Shown: positions 20,643 to 30,500 of the stretch, piece by piece
Numbering within the stretch: position 1 is the stretch's first letter
Layout: every line of letters begins with the position of its first letter
Source: Aurelia coerulea
Lineage: Eukaryota; Cnidaria; Scyphozoa; Semaeostomeae; Ulmaridae
DNA: 64,000 nucleotides
Reading direction: 5' to 3'
Assembly (NCBI GenBank): GCA_039566865.1
Contig: CM076955.1
Span: 16,413,501 to 16,477,500, forward strand
Notes under the pieces: model-generated
Database searches by the model: none
What the model was told of the DNA's origin: nothing
Seen by the model: the letters and a program-made list of their open reading frames with translations, nothing else
Translations under genes and position numbers: made by a program

Positions 20643-20686
20643 TAGCCTGTGTTCCAGACCCCAGTTCCGAAAAGGAACACAGGCTA
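20643..20686. mobile_element. 44-bp hAT-like micro-MITE
   Basis: The exact duplication atcctatg (20635-20642, 20687-20694) brackets only 44 bp. The ends TAGCCTGTGTTCC and GGAACACAGGCTA are perfect 13-bp inverted repeats, with 18 bp between them. TAG/CTA ends and an 8-bp duplication fit hAT. Left-end relatives occur at 46780 and 54493 (AGCCTGTGTYCCAGAC) without a visible right end. Confidence 0.9.
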
Positions 20687-20694
20687 ATCCTATG

Positions 20695-21539
20695 CAACTG
20701 TATTAAGAACGGGACAACAGAACGTAGAGCTCCTCCACAGCCGCCACACAAATGGGGCACAATTTTTTGGAGCACCCTGTAGATGTTTCAATTCTTAAAT
20801 GATAAATTGCTTGTATTTTACCATCTATTTTACCCATTGTAGGAAACTCACCAAAAAGTCTCACAGTGGAACTTAGCGCGCCTTTCGAGGCCACCTTTGA
20901 AGGGATATTTACAGTAATGAACTTAGTAGAAAATGTATATTTTAATTCATCATTAATAATCTCCTAAGATATAGTTGTTTTTTAATAAAAGACACGATTA
21001 ATTCTTAAGAATTTCAATACAGTTGAACATCCTTTGCTTACTGTAAAATCATTACAACATGATGCATTATTCAGAGCCAGTTAAGTCACTGTGTTGTTTA
21101 ATTTGTATCGCGACGCCTGTATAAGTTAATATCTCTGCTAAGTTTAAGTAGGCGAATTAAGAATACTAATATCATGTGTGACTCCAAAAATCCCCTCGCT
21201 TGAAACGTTTTACCAGAAATAGTAGAAGTTCTGTTCAATTGAATGCAGTACGTATTTTGTGTAACTTGTTGTTACTTTCAAGGGAGAAGTCTCCATACTT
21301 ATAGAGCAGCAGGAAAATGGCTGCAATACAATCATTTTTTGTAAGAAACTTCGCTCTGATTTTTATGGTAGGGTTTCTCAACATAGGGCCAAAGTCTTGT
21401 GATGAAAGTAGTGTTTGTTCTTGTCTGAGCCTTTCAGCTACATGCTCATGCCTCGTTTATGTTCATAATATTTGCATTCAGGAAACTGTGTGCGATGGGT
21501 CGACCGGTATTAAGCAATTTCGATTTATTGTAGATCAAC
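20695..21539. other. unassigned AT-rich DNA
   Basis: A plus-strand frame at 21317-21559 encodes 80 residues beginning with a hydrophobic, signal-like segment and then several Cys (SSVCSCLSLSATCSCLVYVH). It runs into the MITE at 21542 and has no recognised family; it could be a first coding exon or chance. Confidence 0.3.
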
Positions 21540-21541
21540 TA

Positions 21542-22137
21542 CTGGGTGCGCCATTATAAACTATGCACGTTTGGCAGGCCACAATTAATCGTACACTGGA
21601 CTGATTTTAAAGATTTATGATTTAATCTTTTGCAGAAAGCCTGAATTAGATTCTGGGACCTTCTGCAAATTTTTTGTTTTCAGTTTTCAGAGCTAGAAGC
21701 GAGTTTCTTAAAGTGTTCGTTTTCGAAAACAGTGAAAACGATCAAAAAACGTCGACCAAATTTAAAAAAATTCAACATGAATGAACAACGGTTTCAGGGG
21801 GATATAGGGGTTAGTAAGAGCTCTTGCATAGCAGATTACAATTGGTCGATTTATAAATCGCAAATCACGACGAACAAGTTCTCTCTTTTTCCATTCATGT
21901 CAATTCTTTAGAAAACTTGATCGATGTTTTTTTATCGTTTTCAGTGTTTTCGAAAACTGAAATTTTTAAGAAACTCACTTCTAGCTCTAAAAACTTAAAA
22001 TGAAAAAAAGTTGCAAAAACTTTCAGTATCTAAATCAGGCTTTCTGCTAACGATTATGTCATAAATCTTCAAAATCGGTCCAGTGTACGATATATTGTGG
22101 CCTGTTAAACGTGCATAGTTTATTTAGGCGCGCCCGG
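21542..22137. mobile_element. TA-inserting long-arm MITE, CYGGGYGCGCC ends
   Basis: TA at 21540-21541 and 22138-22139 flank ends CTGGGTGCGCC and GGCGCGCCCGG. The arms pair for about 200 bp: AAACTATGCACGTTT, AGGCCACAAT, CGTACACTGGAC, and GTTTTCGAAAACAGTGAAAAC against GTTTTCAGTGTTTTCGAAAAC. The 596-bp element has no coding frame. End sequence and TA target point to the Tc1/mariner superfamily. Confidence 0.88.
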
Positions 22138-22139
22138 TA

Positions 22140-22713
22140 TTATATAACCTAGCTTCTGCTGCGCCGGATGGTATAAACATGGACTTTAAACGAATGTGAT
22201 ATATCGTGTGACTCTTTGTTTAAACTTGACGTCATACAAACGGACCTTGATACATTGAATTGTCGTAAAAACGCAGGTATACTGAAGTTGTTTGCGTTGG
22301 GAAATTTTATCGGGGCTTTGTTTTGAAAATATCGTAGATCCATATCTTTAGTGATAGAAGTTGATTAATATAATATAAATATAATTCAAATATTTAGTGC
22401 AATGAAAACATCAAATTGTGACCTGAAGTGAAAATTATTATTGTTGCAAATGATAAGAAACCTTGTTTAAATTTTATTGACATCTCCTTTCGTTTTCAAG
22501 TTATCCACTGATTTTAAGTATCATCTGATGGCGTCATTTTGTTTGCAAGTTGCTTGGATGATAAAGGGAAATATAGCTGTATCTTATCTTTATCAACAGT
22601 TGCAAGAAACTTTGCAGCTAAGCTACATAAGTGGAATATAAATTGTCTCGTAAATCAACACAATGTTTAGAAAGGCATTTTAATCGAAAAACTTTTTTAT
22701 TAGATTTCTCCAC
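22140..22713. other. unassigned AT-rich DNA
   Basis: Nothing recognised on either strand. Confidence 0.35.
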
Positions 22714-22953
22714 GTGGAATTTGTTGTGGGATTATATATCATTGCAAAGAATCAGAACTGTCAGGCCTACCTTTGTGTACTTTTCCTGTCTCCATATTCT
22801 GCGCTGTCCTGTTCATTTTGCATTTTCATTCCGCTTGCATCACATCAGGCGATTCAACATTTCAGAAGGCCATTTTGAATGTAAAAAGTACACAAAGGTA
22901 GGCCTGACAGTTCTGATTCTTTGCAACGATATATAATCCCACAACAAATTCCA
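22714..22953. repeat. near-perfect hairpin with about 72-bp arms
   Basis: TGGAATTTGTTGTGGGATTA (22715) through CAGGCCTACCTTTGTGTACT pairs with 22884-22953; only a few positions differ. The loop is about 98 bp. No target duplication was seen. A transcript crossing it would form a long stem. Confidence 0.85.
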
Positions 22954-23793
22954 CATTTCCCAGTACCCATGAGCCAACCTTGTAAACTTTCTTTCCTTTG
23001 TGCAAAGAAGATGACTCCAGCAGCCAATCTTACAAAACTGTGCGTAAGTCGAAATGAAACGAGGTATCAAACTATTTTAAACAGGAGTTTTTGCCATTCA
23101 ACAGAAAAAAGTACAACAGTGAAATATCCCTGAAATATCCAACAATTTGAATGATAGAACAGTCAATTCGTAGTGGAAAGCAACACTGAGATCTGAAAAT
23201 TTTGTCACAGAAAGCAATCACTTCTTCCTAAAGATGTGGATTCGGTATTTGGTGTGAACGTAGCTCCCACGTAGCGTAGCTCATTTACACGTACACAAAT
23301 AAAAATTGTTTCGGCAAATCAAATTAGCAGAATGATTACCGAATTCGGTCCATCCTTTCAGCGCAATTATAGCCCCTTTCACTCATTAACGGATGAAGAT
23401 TCATCCGGCTACCTACACGTTACTGTTAGCGTTTGCTATTGTGTTCATGTTAACGGGAGGTATAGATTTCCAGCTTTCCGTCCGGATGAACAAATATCCG
23501 CTCATGGTGTAATTAGGCCGTCGTTTCACCTTTATCAGCAAAATAAACGTTTGCTTCCCCTAGATTATCTTCACCGTTGCATTAGGCCTATTTTCTGTAG
23601 CTCTGGTTTCTGGTTGATTGCAAATATGAACCTTCAACAATGAATATCTTGGTATGCAACATGCAAGGAACCGATATTAACAATTATTGTATCGAACTGT
23701 AAGCCTACTGTCCAACTTTTGGACTATGATAATGCCAAGATAGGAACGCACTAAACTTATCGGGCATCACCCTTAGTAAGTTGGTCATGCCTT
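22954..23793. other. unassigned DNA
   Basis: A 103-codon plus-strand frame (23332-23643) has balanced composition but no recognised motif. It might be an exon fragment. Confidence 0.3.
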
Positions 23794-23801
23794 GCTGATA
23801 G

Positions 23802-23969
23802 CGAGGGGTGATTCACTCCTGAAAAGGGTGTACGAGATTTTGAGATTTTGAAAAATCCCATGATAAAATGAGAGATTTTGAGATTTCAACAATTTCATAG
23901 AGATTTCAGAGATTTTTTTTGGTAATTTGTGAAAGGTGTACGAGATTTGTAGGAGTGATTCACCCCTCG
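23802..23969. mobile_element. 168-bp MITE, CGAGGGGTG ends, 8-bp TSD
   Basis: The exact duplication gctgatag (23794-23801, 23970-23977) flanks ends CGAGGGGTGATTCACTCCT and AGGAGTGATTCACCCCTCG, which are perfect inverted repeats of 19 bp. Both arms continue with GTGTACGAGATTT in direct orientation, and GAGATTT is repeated through the middle. No coding frame. Confidence 0.9.
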
Positions 23970-24474
23970 GCTGATAGCCTGCTGCTGATAGGTCATATTC
24001 AGCGAACGAAGCTTCCAGACAGTTGAATTACAAAAACAAATACAGCTAAGTTTCCATCTCCTGATCGCTGACGAACAACGGCACATTTTTTCATGTCAAG
24101 AATCTTCCTTGACCTTCAAAGCAATTTTCCTCTGTTAGCTGAATGTTATGAAAATGATTGACATCAGATCAAGGTAAAGTGACTGTCATACTCAGCCAAT
24201 TATTTTTGAGATTTTTCCTTTGTTTTTAGCGGTTTGTCTGTAAGAAAGGTGGAAACAACAAGGGCAGATTGGAAACAACAAGGGCAGATTTTGTAATACA
24301 AAGGGAGCAGTTGCTTTTTGATTGACACCTCAATTCAAAGCGATTAACGACTGCAGACAAAGGACATTCTCTCAACCAGTAATTCAAAACAAACAAAGCC
24401 GTAAATGTCTTCCTGAAACTAGTAGGGCAAACTCTCATCTTGTGCGCGCGACAGGTGATTTTTAAGAGAAGTTA

Positions 24475-24745
24475 TATGCTTATAACGAAAGAAGAAGGGT
24501 AAATCTAAAGTTCTGTCCGGCAGATTTTGTTTATTTGATTCAGGAGCTGTTTTGTAATCGTTTCATTTAAGCCCTAAATATGCGAGTATTACAATGTTTT
24601 CTGCCCGTCTTCTGAATCAAATAAACAAAATGCGCCACTCAGATCTTTAGATTTACCCTTTTTTTTCGTTCTAAGCACATAACTTCTCTTAAAAATCACC
24701 TTTCGCGTGCACAAGGCGAGAGTTTGCCCCATCTAACAATTAATG
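24475..24745. repeat. hairpin within the left outer arm
   Basis: GAAGGGTAAATCTAAAG (24496) and GATTTTGTTTATTTGATTCA pair with 24610-24670, and the outer AGAGAAGTTAT with ATAACTTCTCT near 24682. The same hairpin core (GGTTCAGAAGC/GCTTCTGAACC) occurs at 13015-13165, and half of it again at 24830-24930. Confidence 0.75.
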
Positions 24746-25078
24746 GTAACATATGACAAAGCGATCTGCAGCACACAACAATAGATTTCACAAGAACATC
24801 AGTTGCTTACCTCGGTCATGAGTTTGTAATAAAAGAAGAAGGGTAAATCTAATCATCTGCCTGACAGATTTTCTTCTTTTGGTTCAGAAGCCGAACAGAA
24901 GGCATTGCAATTTTCGTATATTTAGTGCTTAAAGGGACTAGACATAGCTATATCTCGTAGCCGCTATAAATAGGCTGAAGAAACGCCCACAAACCCATTG
25001 TTTCGTTAGCTACACAATAAGACCGGATGCGTCAAAGTGGTCGAGTATAATAGAATATATTTTTGACCTGTCCGGGCC

Positions 25079-26318
25079 AAGATAGGCACTAAATCCTAAC
25101 TGGCTAACGAGCTTGGCACGTGACACGCTCTGAAACCAATCAATGGAACGGAAAACCGACCGGGAAATTTGAAAAGTCAAATTTAGGCCGTTTTTGGACG
25201 ATTTTACCACCCTTCACCAAAAAAAGATTGTACGGAAGGAAAAGTAAGATTTTCAAAAAATTCCTTCACAGACGTGTTCCCAATACTTGAATACATGTCT
25301 GTTCACGGGGGCTAAGAATTATCTCGAAATCTGGAGAAATGCCGAAGTTTTGAATTTGACCTCACTGACCTCACTGTAGCGTGTCATAGTAAAAACCGCA
25401 GTAAACGCAGAAACGTATTCTTCACATGCATCTGGAGACAAAATACTTTGCTTCGAAGTTCTTATTCTGTGTGTTTAAAAGATGCCAAACGTAGAGCACT
25501 ACAGCATCTGAATCTTTTTTAGTTTGAAGCTAACATGAATACCACCGGCGATTTTCAATATTTAATGCTGAGGGGAAGGTGAAAAATGGGAAGATTTGCA
25601 CTGCACTGGCCTAATAAAACATCACACTGTGGTTATAAATAAGGACGAATTAACAGATACTTACATTTCTATCTTGCAAAATGAGGACCACAAACTGAAA
25701 ATATGAAGCAGCCCAAATGCCAAAAGTACTTCAACTGGTTTTAATGGCAAAAATCCACTTTAGAAAGGGCGCGGAAATTCCAGTGATCAGCTGCATGCTT
25801 GCTAGTCATCATCAAATAGGATACAATTCCAATGAACTTTGAATGAATAACAATTATTTCAGGAATGGCAAGAGCTGTAACATCCAACGTGGCCAGAACG
25901 AAAGATTTTGTGATGTCCTCTTCGATAACCATTGCTCCCATTCCTTTATCCAATTCTGCTCTCATCTTTGTGAGATCATAAGAGAGGGAATCAGCAATTA
26001 CATGAAGCAAAACATCATATAAATTCATGAATTGTGTCCCTTGCTTTTTAGCACAAGAAATGGCTATCATCTCGTCTAGCAGGTACATGAAATGAATATG
26101 AAATACTAATTTTAATTTTGCGAAAGATCACAATAACAAGGAACGGAAGAAATGTACATCTTGTTTTTAATGTGAAAAATAGATTGGCCATTTCTGCAAA
26201 ATAACATTTGAAATACTATTTTTGAAGCTCCTTCATATCAATTTCACAGTTTGTGCGGATATCATAGAAAAATATCTATCTTTGGACTACCAGAGGTCAT
26301 CCATTAGAAAATCACCCC
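25079..26318. repeat. left inner arm of giant inverted repeat
   Basis: This 1240-bp arm matches the complement of 26431-27749. In a 190-bp sample (25225-25415) I counted five differences, about 97% identity. It lacks about 72-75 bp present in the right arm near 26997-27068. The arm holds the minus-strand exon-like block 26075-25665. Confidence 0.92.
25665..26075 (-). pseudogene. exon-like coding block, left-arm copy, unknown protein
   Basis: The open frame (26088-25741) encodes FMNLYDVLLHVIADSLSYDL, DKGMGAMVIEEDITKSFVLA and LAIPEIIVIHSKFIGIVSYL, a helical, partly hydrophobic sequence that I do not recognise. It is bounded by an acceptor-like CTGCTAG before ACGAGATG and a donor-like AAAT|GTAAGTAT. 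About 24 codons near the end are deleted relative to the right-arm copy, and the frame stops soon after (RALSKVDFCH). Most likely a damaged exon copied with its flanking intron DNA. Composition does not differ sharply from the surroundings. Confidence 0.5.
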
Positions 26319-26430
26319 TATGCGGTCAAACGAGAATAAAAATTCTAAGAAACTTCAGTCTATGGGAGGTCGAAGTTTTATCATCTCACAGAAAAGTTGT
26401 GCTCTATGCTGCTGTGTTGTTTGACATTAA

Positions 26431-27749
26431 AGGAGTGATTTTCTAATGAATGGCCTTTCCTTTGGTAGTCCAAAGATAGATATTTTTCTATGATATCCGC
26501 ACAAACTGTGAAATTGATATGAAGGAGCTTCAAAAATAGTATTTCAAATGTTATTTTGCAGAAATGGCCAATCTATTTTTCACATTAAAAACAAGATGTA
26601 CATTTCTTCCGTTCGTTGTTATTGTGATCTTTCGCAAAAATTTAAATTAGTATTTCATATTCATTTCATGTACCTGCTAGACGAGATGATTTGCCATTTC
26701 TTGTGCTAAAAAGCAAGGGACACAATTCATGAATTTATATGATTTTTTGCTTCATGTAATTGCTGATTCCCTCTCTTATGATCTCACAAAGATGAGAGCA
26801 GAATTGGATAAAGGAATGGGAGCAATGGTTATCGAAGAGGACATCACAAAATCTTTCGTTCTGGCCACGTTGGATGTTACAGCTCTTGCCATTCCTGAAA
26901 TAATTGTTATTTATTCAAAGTTCATTGGAATTGTATGTTATTTGATGATGACTAGCAAGCATGCAGCTGATCACTGGAATTTCCGCGCCCTTTCTATTGA
27001 CAATGATGTTGCAAGAGGAAAGTCTGAACGATTTGTTGGAGAAACTGGCTGCAGATTACGGTCAAGAAAGTGGATTTTTGCCATTAAAACCAGTTGAAAT
27101 ACTTTTGGCATTTGGGCTGCTTCATATTTTCAGTTTGTGGTCCTCATTTTGCAAGATAGAAATGTAAGTATCTGTTAATTCGTCCTTATTTATAACCACA
27201 GTGTGATGTTTTATTAGGCCAGTGCAGTGCAAATCTTCCCATTTTTCACCTTCCCCTCAGCATTAAATATTGAAAATCGCCGGTGGTATTCATGTTAGCT
27301 TCAAACTAAAAAAGATTCAGATGCTGTAGTGCTCTAAGTTTGGCATCTTTTAAACACACAGAATAAGAACTTCGAAGCAAAGTATTTTGTCTCCAGATGC
27401 ATGTGAAGAATACGTTTCTGCGTTTACTGAGGTTTTTACTATGACACGCTACAGTGAGGTTAGTGAGGTCAAATTCAAAACTTCGGCATTTCTCCAGATT
27501 TCGAGATAATTCTTAGCCCCCGTGAACAGGCATGTATTCAAGTATTGGGAACACGTCTGTGAAGGAATATTTTGAAAATCTTAATTTTCCTTCCGTACAA
27601 TCTTTTTTTGGTGAAGGGTGGTAAAATCGTCCAAAAACGGCCTAAATTTGACTTTTCAAATTTCCCGGTCGGTTTTCCGTTCGATTGATTGGTTTCAGAG
27701 CGTGTCATGTGCCAAGCTCGTTAGCCAGTTAGGATTTAGTTCCTATCTT
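26431..27749. repeat. right inner arm of giant inverted repeat
   Basis: This 1319-bp arm is the inverted partner of 25079-26318, separated by a 112-bp spacer (26319-26430) with no pairing. It holds the plus-strand exon-like block 26681-27163. Both arms extend beyond the coding block by about 580 bp on the outer side and about 250 bp on the inner side. Confidence 0.92.
26681..27163 (+). pseudogene. exon-like coding block, right-arm copy, unknown protein
   Basis: The frame from 26729 encodes the same protein segment as the left arm with three changes (V/F, H/Y, S/C). After HWNFRALS the frame that looks protein-like moves to 26961-27163 (QEESLNDLLEKLAADYGQES, then FLPLKPVEILLAFGLLHIFS), so a frameshift or an unrecognised junction lies near 26997. 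The block ends at a strong donor, AAAT|GTAAGTAT (GT at 27164). The four base differences I counted in about 265 bp are mostly amino-acid changing, as expected without selection. Family unknown; a domain search would decide whether it is host or transposon. Confidence 0.5.
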
Positions 27750-27786
27750 GTCCGGGCCAGCTTTTAACTATGTCGATTCCCTTTAA

Positions 27787-28055
27787 AGTGAATATGACGC
27801 GAAAATTTTTGTTGATGAAAAGCGTCGATTCAAATGTGCTGATTTCGACCGTCAACGTTAAACTTTCCTAAACTAAACGGTTTTTTAGATATAGCCATTT
27901 GAAAATCAACTTTCTGCTCAAAAAAGTGTCCGGTAGATCTGGGTCGAGTTTTGGCTTGTGACGCAAAGTGTTTGGGTGGATACTAAAAGACCATGATGAC
28001 CAGCGATGTTTACTGCATGGAATAAGACAACAAGAATTTTCGCGTCATATTCACT
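27787..28055. mobile_element. 269-bp MITE with TTAA duplication
   Basis: TTAA at 27783-27786 and 28056-28059 flank ends AGTGAATATGACGCGAAAAT and ATTTTCGCGTCATATTCACT, complementary over at least 20 bp. A TTAA target is used by piggyBac and Kolobok transposons. It sits at the outer edge of the right inner arm and is absent from the left side, so it inserted after, or apart from, the duplication. Confidence 0.8.
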
Positions 28056-28492
28056 TTAAGTGAAACACTCCAGTCACAAATAATAAGAGGTAGACCTTTA
28101 GGTTTATCCTTCTTTCAATATTCATTCCTGATCTATGACAAAAACCATCTTTCGCGTGCACAAGGCAACAGTTTGCCCTACTGGTTTTAGGGCAACTTTT
28201 ACGGCATTTTTTGTTTTGAATTACTGGTTGGGAAGATTTCTTTTGTCTGCTATCGATAATCAGTTTGAATTGTGGTATCAATCAAAAGCAACTCATGCTA
28301 TTGTGTTACAAAATCTGTCCTTCATTTGTTTGCTCTTGAAGAAGTGAGCTCCGAAGGAAGTCGGAATTCTGTTCCCGAGTGCTGCGACGAATCGCTTTGT
28401 CATATTTGTTATATCGGAATCTTTTCATTGGAAAGTTCACCCCAGCTTTCTTCTGCAAGATAATGACAAACGTTTTGGCATCAGCTCAGAAC

Positions 28493-28593
28493 TAGCCTGC
28501 GTGCAGACTCTACTGATTTCCTTTCATTTCAGAGAGGTTCTCCTGGAGGAGAACCTCTCTGAAAAGAAATCAGTAGAGTCTGCACGCAGGCTA
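28493..28593. mobile_element. 101-bp hAT-like MITE, nearly a perfect hairpin
   Basis: The exact duplication ctcagaac (28485-28492, 28594-28601) flanks TAGCCTGCGTGCAGACTCTA and its complement. Pairing continues to the centre (GGTTCTCC/GGAGAACC), giving a stem of about 48 bp with almost no loop. Related ends (CACGCAGGCTA) occur near 31573. The length and structure resemble a small-RNA precursor, but the duplication shows that it is a transposon. Confidence 0.92.
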
Positions 28594-28601
28594 CTCAGAA
28601 C

Positions 28602-29107
28602 GAAATCTTCTAATTGGTGGCATCTAGACTAGTGTTGCCGTTGGCCAGGGGCATACAGAGATTGTGTAGCCAATCTAGGTGGCATCCTTTGTGAAAAAAC
28701 AAACATTCCGTTGCGCAATATTTTTTCCCTGTTTGGGCTTGTTTTCAGGTACACAAACAGCACCATAGAAATTTCTATGAACAGCACTAACGTAGTTTTA
28801 GTGACCGGCATTCCGTACCTTTGAATTTAGAATGATAAAAGATTGAATTGTACATGCATTACAGACAATACCAAAGGTACGCGACTGACAATCAATCAAT
28901 GGTACATTACTGCGATAAGTGAATTTCTGCACGAGATTACCCTTTAAAGTGGATGACCCTTTCACATTGTTTATCCTTTGTCTACATGACCTTTGCTGGC
29001 AGCTTTGTCAATCTCTAATGCATCACTGTGTATTTTCTCGTGCCTTTATGAAGAGGCCATTGATGTTGAGTAAGAAAGTGCCTGTTGGTTTCAAGACAAA
29101 GGTTACG
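28602..29107. other. unassigned DNA
   Basis: No recognisable gene. Short frames only. Confidence 0.35.
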
Positions 29108-29925
29108 AGCTGCCTGACTCACAAAGTGAACTTTGTTTTGGCGCACGTTCCGCTCTGACGAGATTACTGTGCAGATAATGTCTCTAAGAGAATTACGTTG
29201 TGTTGGAAAATTCCATGAAAATTTCCATTTCATGTCGTCATAAAATTTAGCTTGAAGCACACATATGAACGAGAACAAGAGAGGAGAAATCTGCAAATGA
29301 TTCAATCCGGACAGATTGTGGAAGAGAGAGGTAGGAAGACATTGAGAGACAACTTTTCACGCAACTTAATTACCTTAATTTTGTATATGTTTTTACTTGC
29401 TTGAATGTTATGGCTAAAATGTACTGACCTTGGCGTTTGGACCGCGACTTTGGTGCATCAATTTTTTAATATGCCAACTGTCGAACTGATTGTGAGGGAG
29501 TATGACAGTTTTTTGGAAGAAAAAATGTTCGATTATCTTAACTAATCACATGCCACCACAAGAATATACTTAATGTCCAAAAATTGTAGGAGCAGTGACT
29601 AGGAGACCCAAAAAATGTCTGACACCTCTCCGTCACCTGCGAATTTGCAAGTTCACCCCGCCCCCTGGGGATCTATTGGACTGCAATGGGCTGATTGACT
29701 CAAAAGTGAACCTTGTTTCAGTGCACGTTCAACTCTAACGAGATTACTTGGACAACGATTGTCTCTAACGGAATTGTGTCATATTTGAAACGCCATTATT
29801 TCTATTTCATTTCGTCAGAAAATTTGGCCTGAAGCACACAGACGAACGAAGAGAGGATAAATCTGTAAATAGTTGAATCTGGAAAGATTCTGCAAGAAAG
29901 GTACGAAGACATTCAGACATTCAGC
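29108..29925. repeat. diverged direct duplication, 240-bp units 580 bp apart
   Basis: The block 29108-29345 (ACGAGATTACT, ATGTCTCTAA, TTGAAGCACACA, AGAGAGGAGAAATCTG) recurs at 29688-29925 in the same order with roughly 25% differences. The DNA between them is not repeated. Nature of the unit unknown. Confidence 0.75.
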
Positions 29926-30075
29926 TCTCAATTACTTTTCAAACTTGTATTCATTAAAGTTCGTTTGGAGTTGTAAATCCATGGCAAGATGGTTCTTTCG
30001 TAGTATTTTCATTGATTGATTTTGCTTGTTCGTTGGAAGTGAATTAGTTAATCCGAGATCTTGGTTAATCGCATA

Positions 30076-30498
30076 CACGTTTTTTTTTTATAAGAAACTT
30101 GGATCAGCACTTAGTACTAAAAGTTTCTTAATTTCGCATGAAATTTTCGGTGTTTTAGTAGTAAAAGTTTCTTAATTAGTTTCTTATTTTGTTGGGCCTA
30201 AAATTGCGGTATTGTTCGAAGTTAAGCCGTTTTCTCGAGAAAGGGCTTCCATTTTGCATTGACATTTTCATCAAGAAGAAGACATGCACATCAAGGCAAA
30301 AATTTACCAATTTTGCAGTTAAAAATCAAGAAAAGACAAATGTACCTTTGTTAGAGAGACATATAATAAGAGAGACATACAGAAATAAGGTTTTAGAGTT
30401 TCTTAACTGTTCTTAAGCGTAGTACTAGAGTTTCTTAAATTGTTGGTCATCGTAGTACTAGTTTCTTATAAACCAGTTTCTTATAAAAAAAAAACGTG
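30076..30498. mobile_element. TA-inserting MITE, AGTTTCTTA type, copy 2
   Basis: TA at 30074-30075 and 30499-30500 flank a 423-bp element with ends CACGTTTTTTTTTTATAAGA and complement. It is collinear with 4426-4844 along its whole length (shared GGGCTTCCATTTTGCATTGA and AGACATGCACATCAAGG-like interior). It is the best copy of this family in the window. Confidence 0.9.
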
Positions 30499-30500
30499 TA

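Larger units (their letters stand above)
24238..28340. repeat. composite 4.1-kb foldback
   Basis: The outer parts are inverted: AGGGCAGATTTTGTAATACA through TTCAAAACAAACAAAGCCGT and GGGCAAACTCTCATCTTGTG (24250-24470) match the complement of 28130-28330. Inside lie the long inner arms 25079-26318 and 26431-27749. The left side has extra foldback DNA (24475-24935) and the right side an inserted MITE (27787-28055). A 22-bp direct duplication (GGAAACAACAAGGGCAGATT) sits at 24250-24295. I found no target duplication for the whole unit. Confidence 0.75.

Noticed and set aside
21317..21559. Secreted Cys-rich protein gene
   Set aside because: The 80-residue frame is cut by a MITE border and lacks splice or homology support; noted only within the stretch description.
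28493..28593. microRNA precursor
   Set aside because: The flanking exact 8-bp duplication and related ends elsewhere identify a transposon; small-RNA production remains possible.
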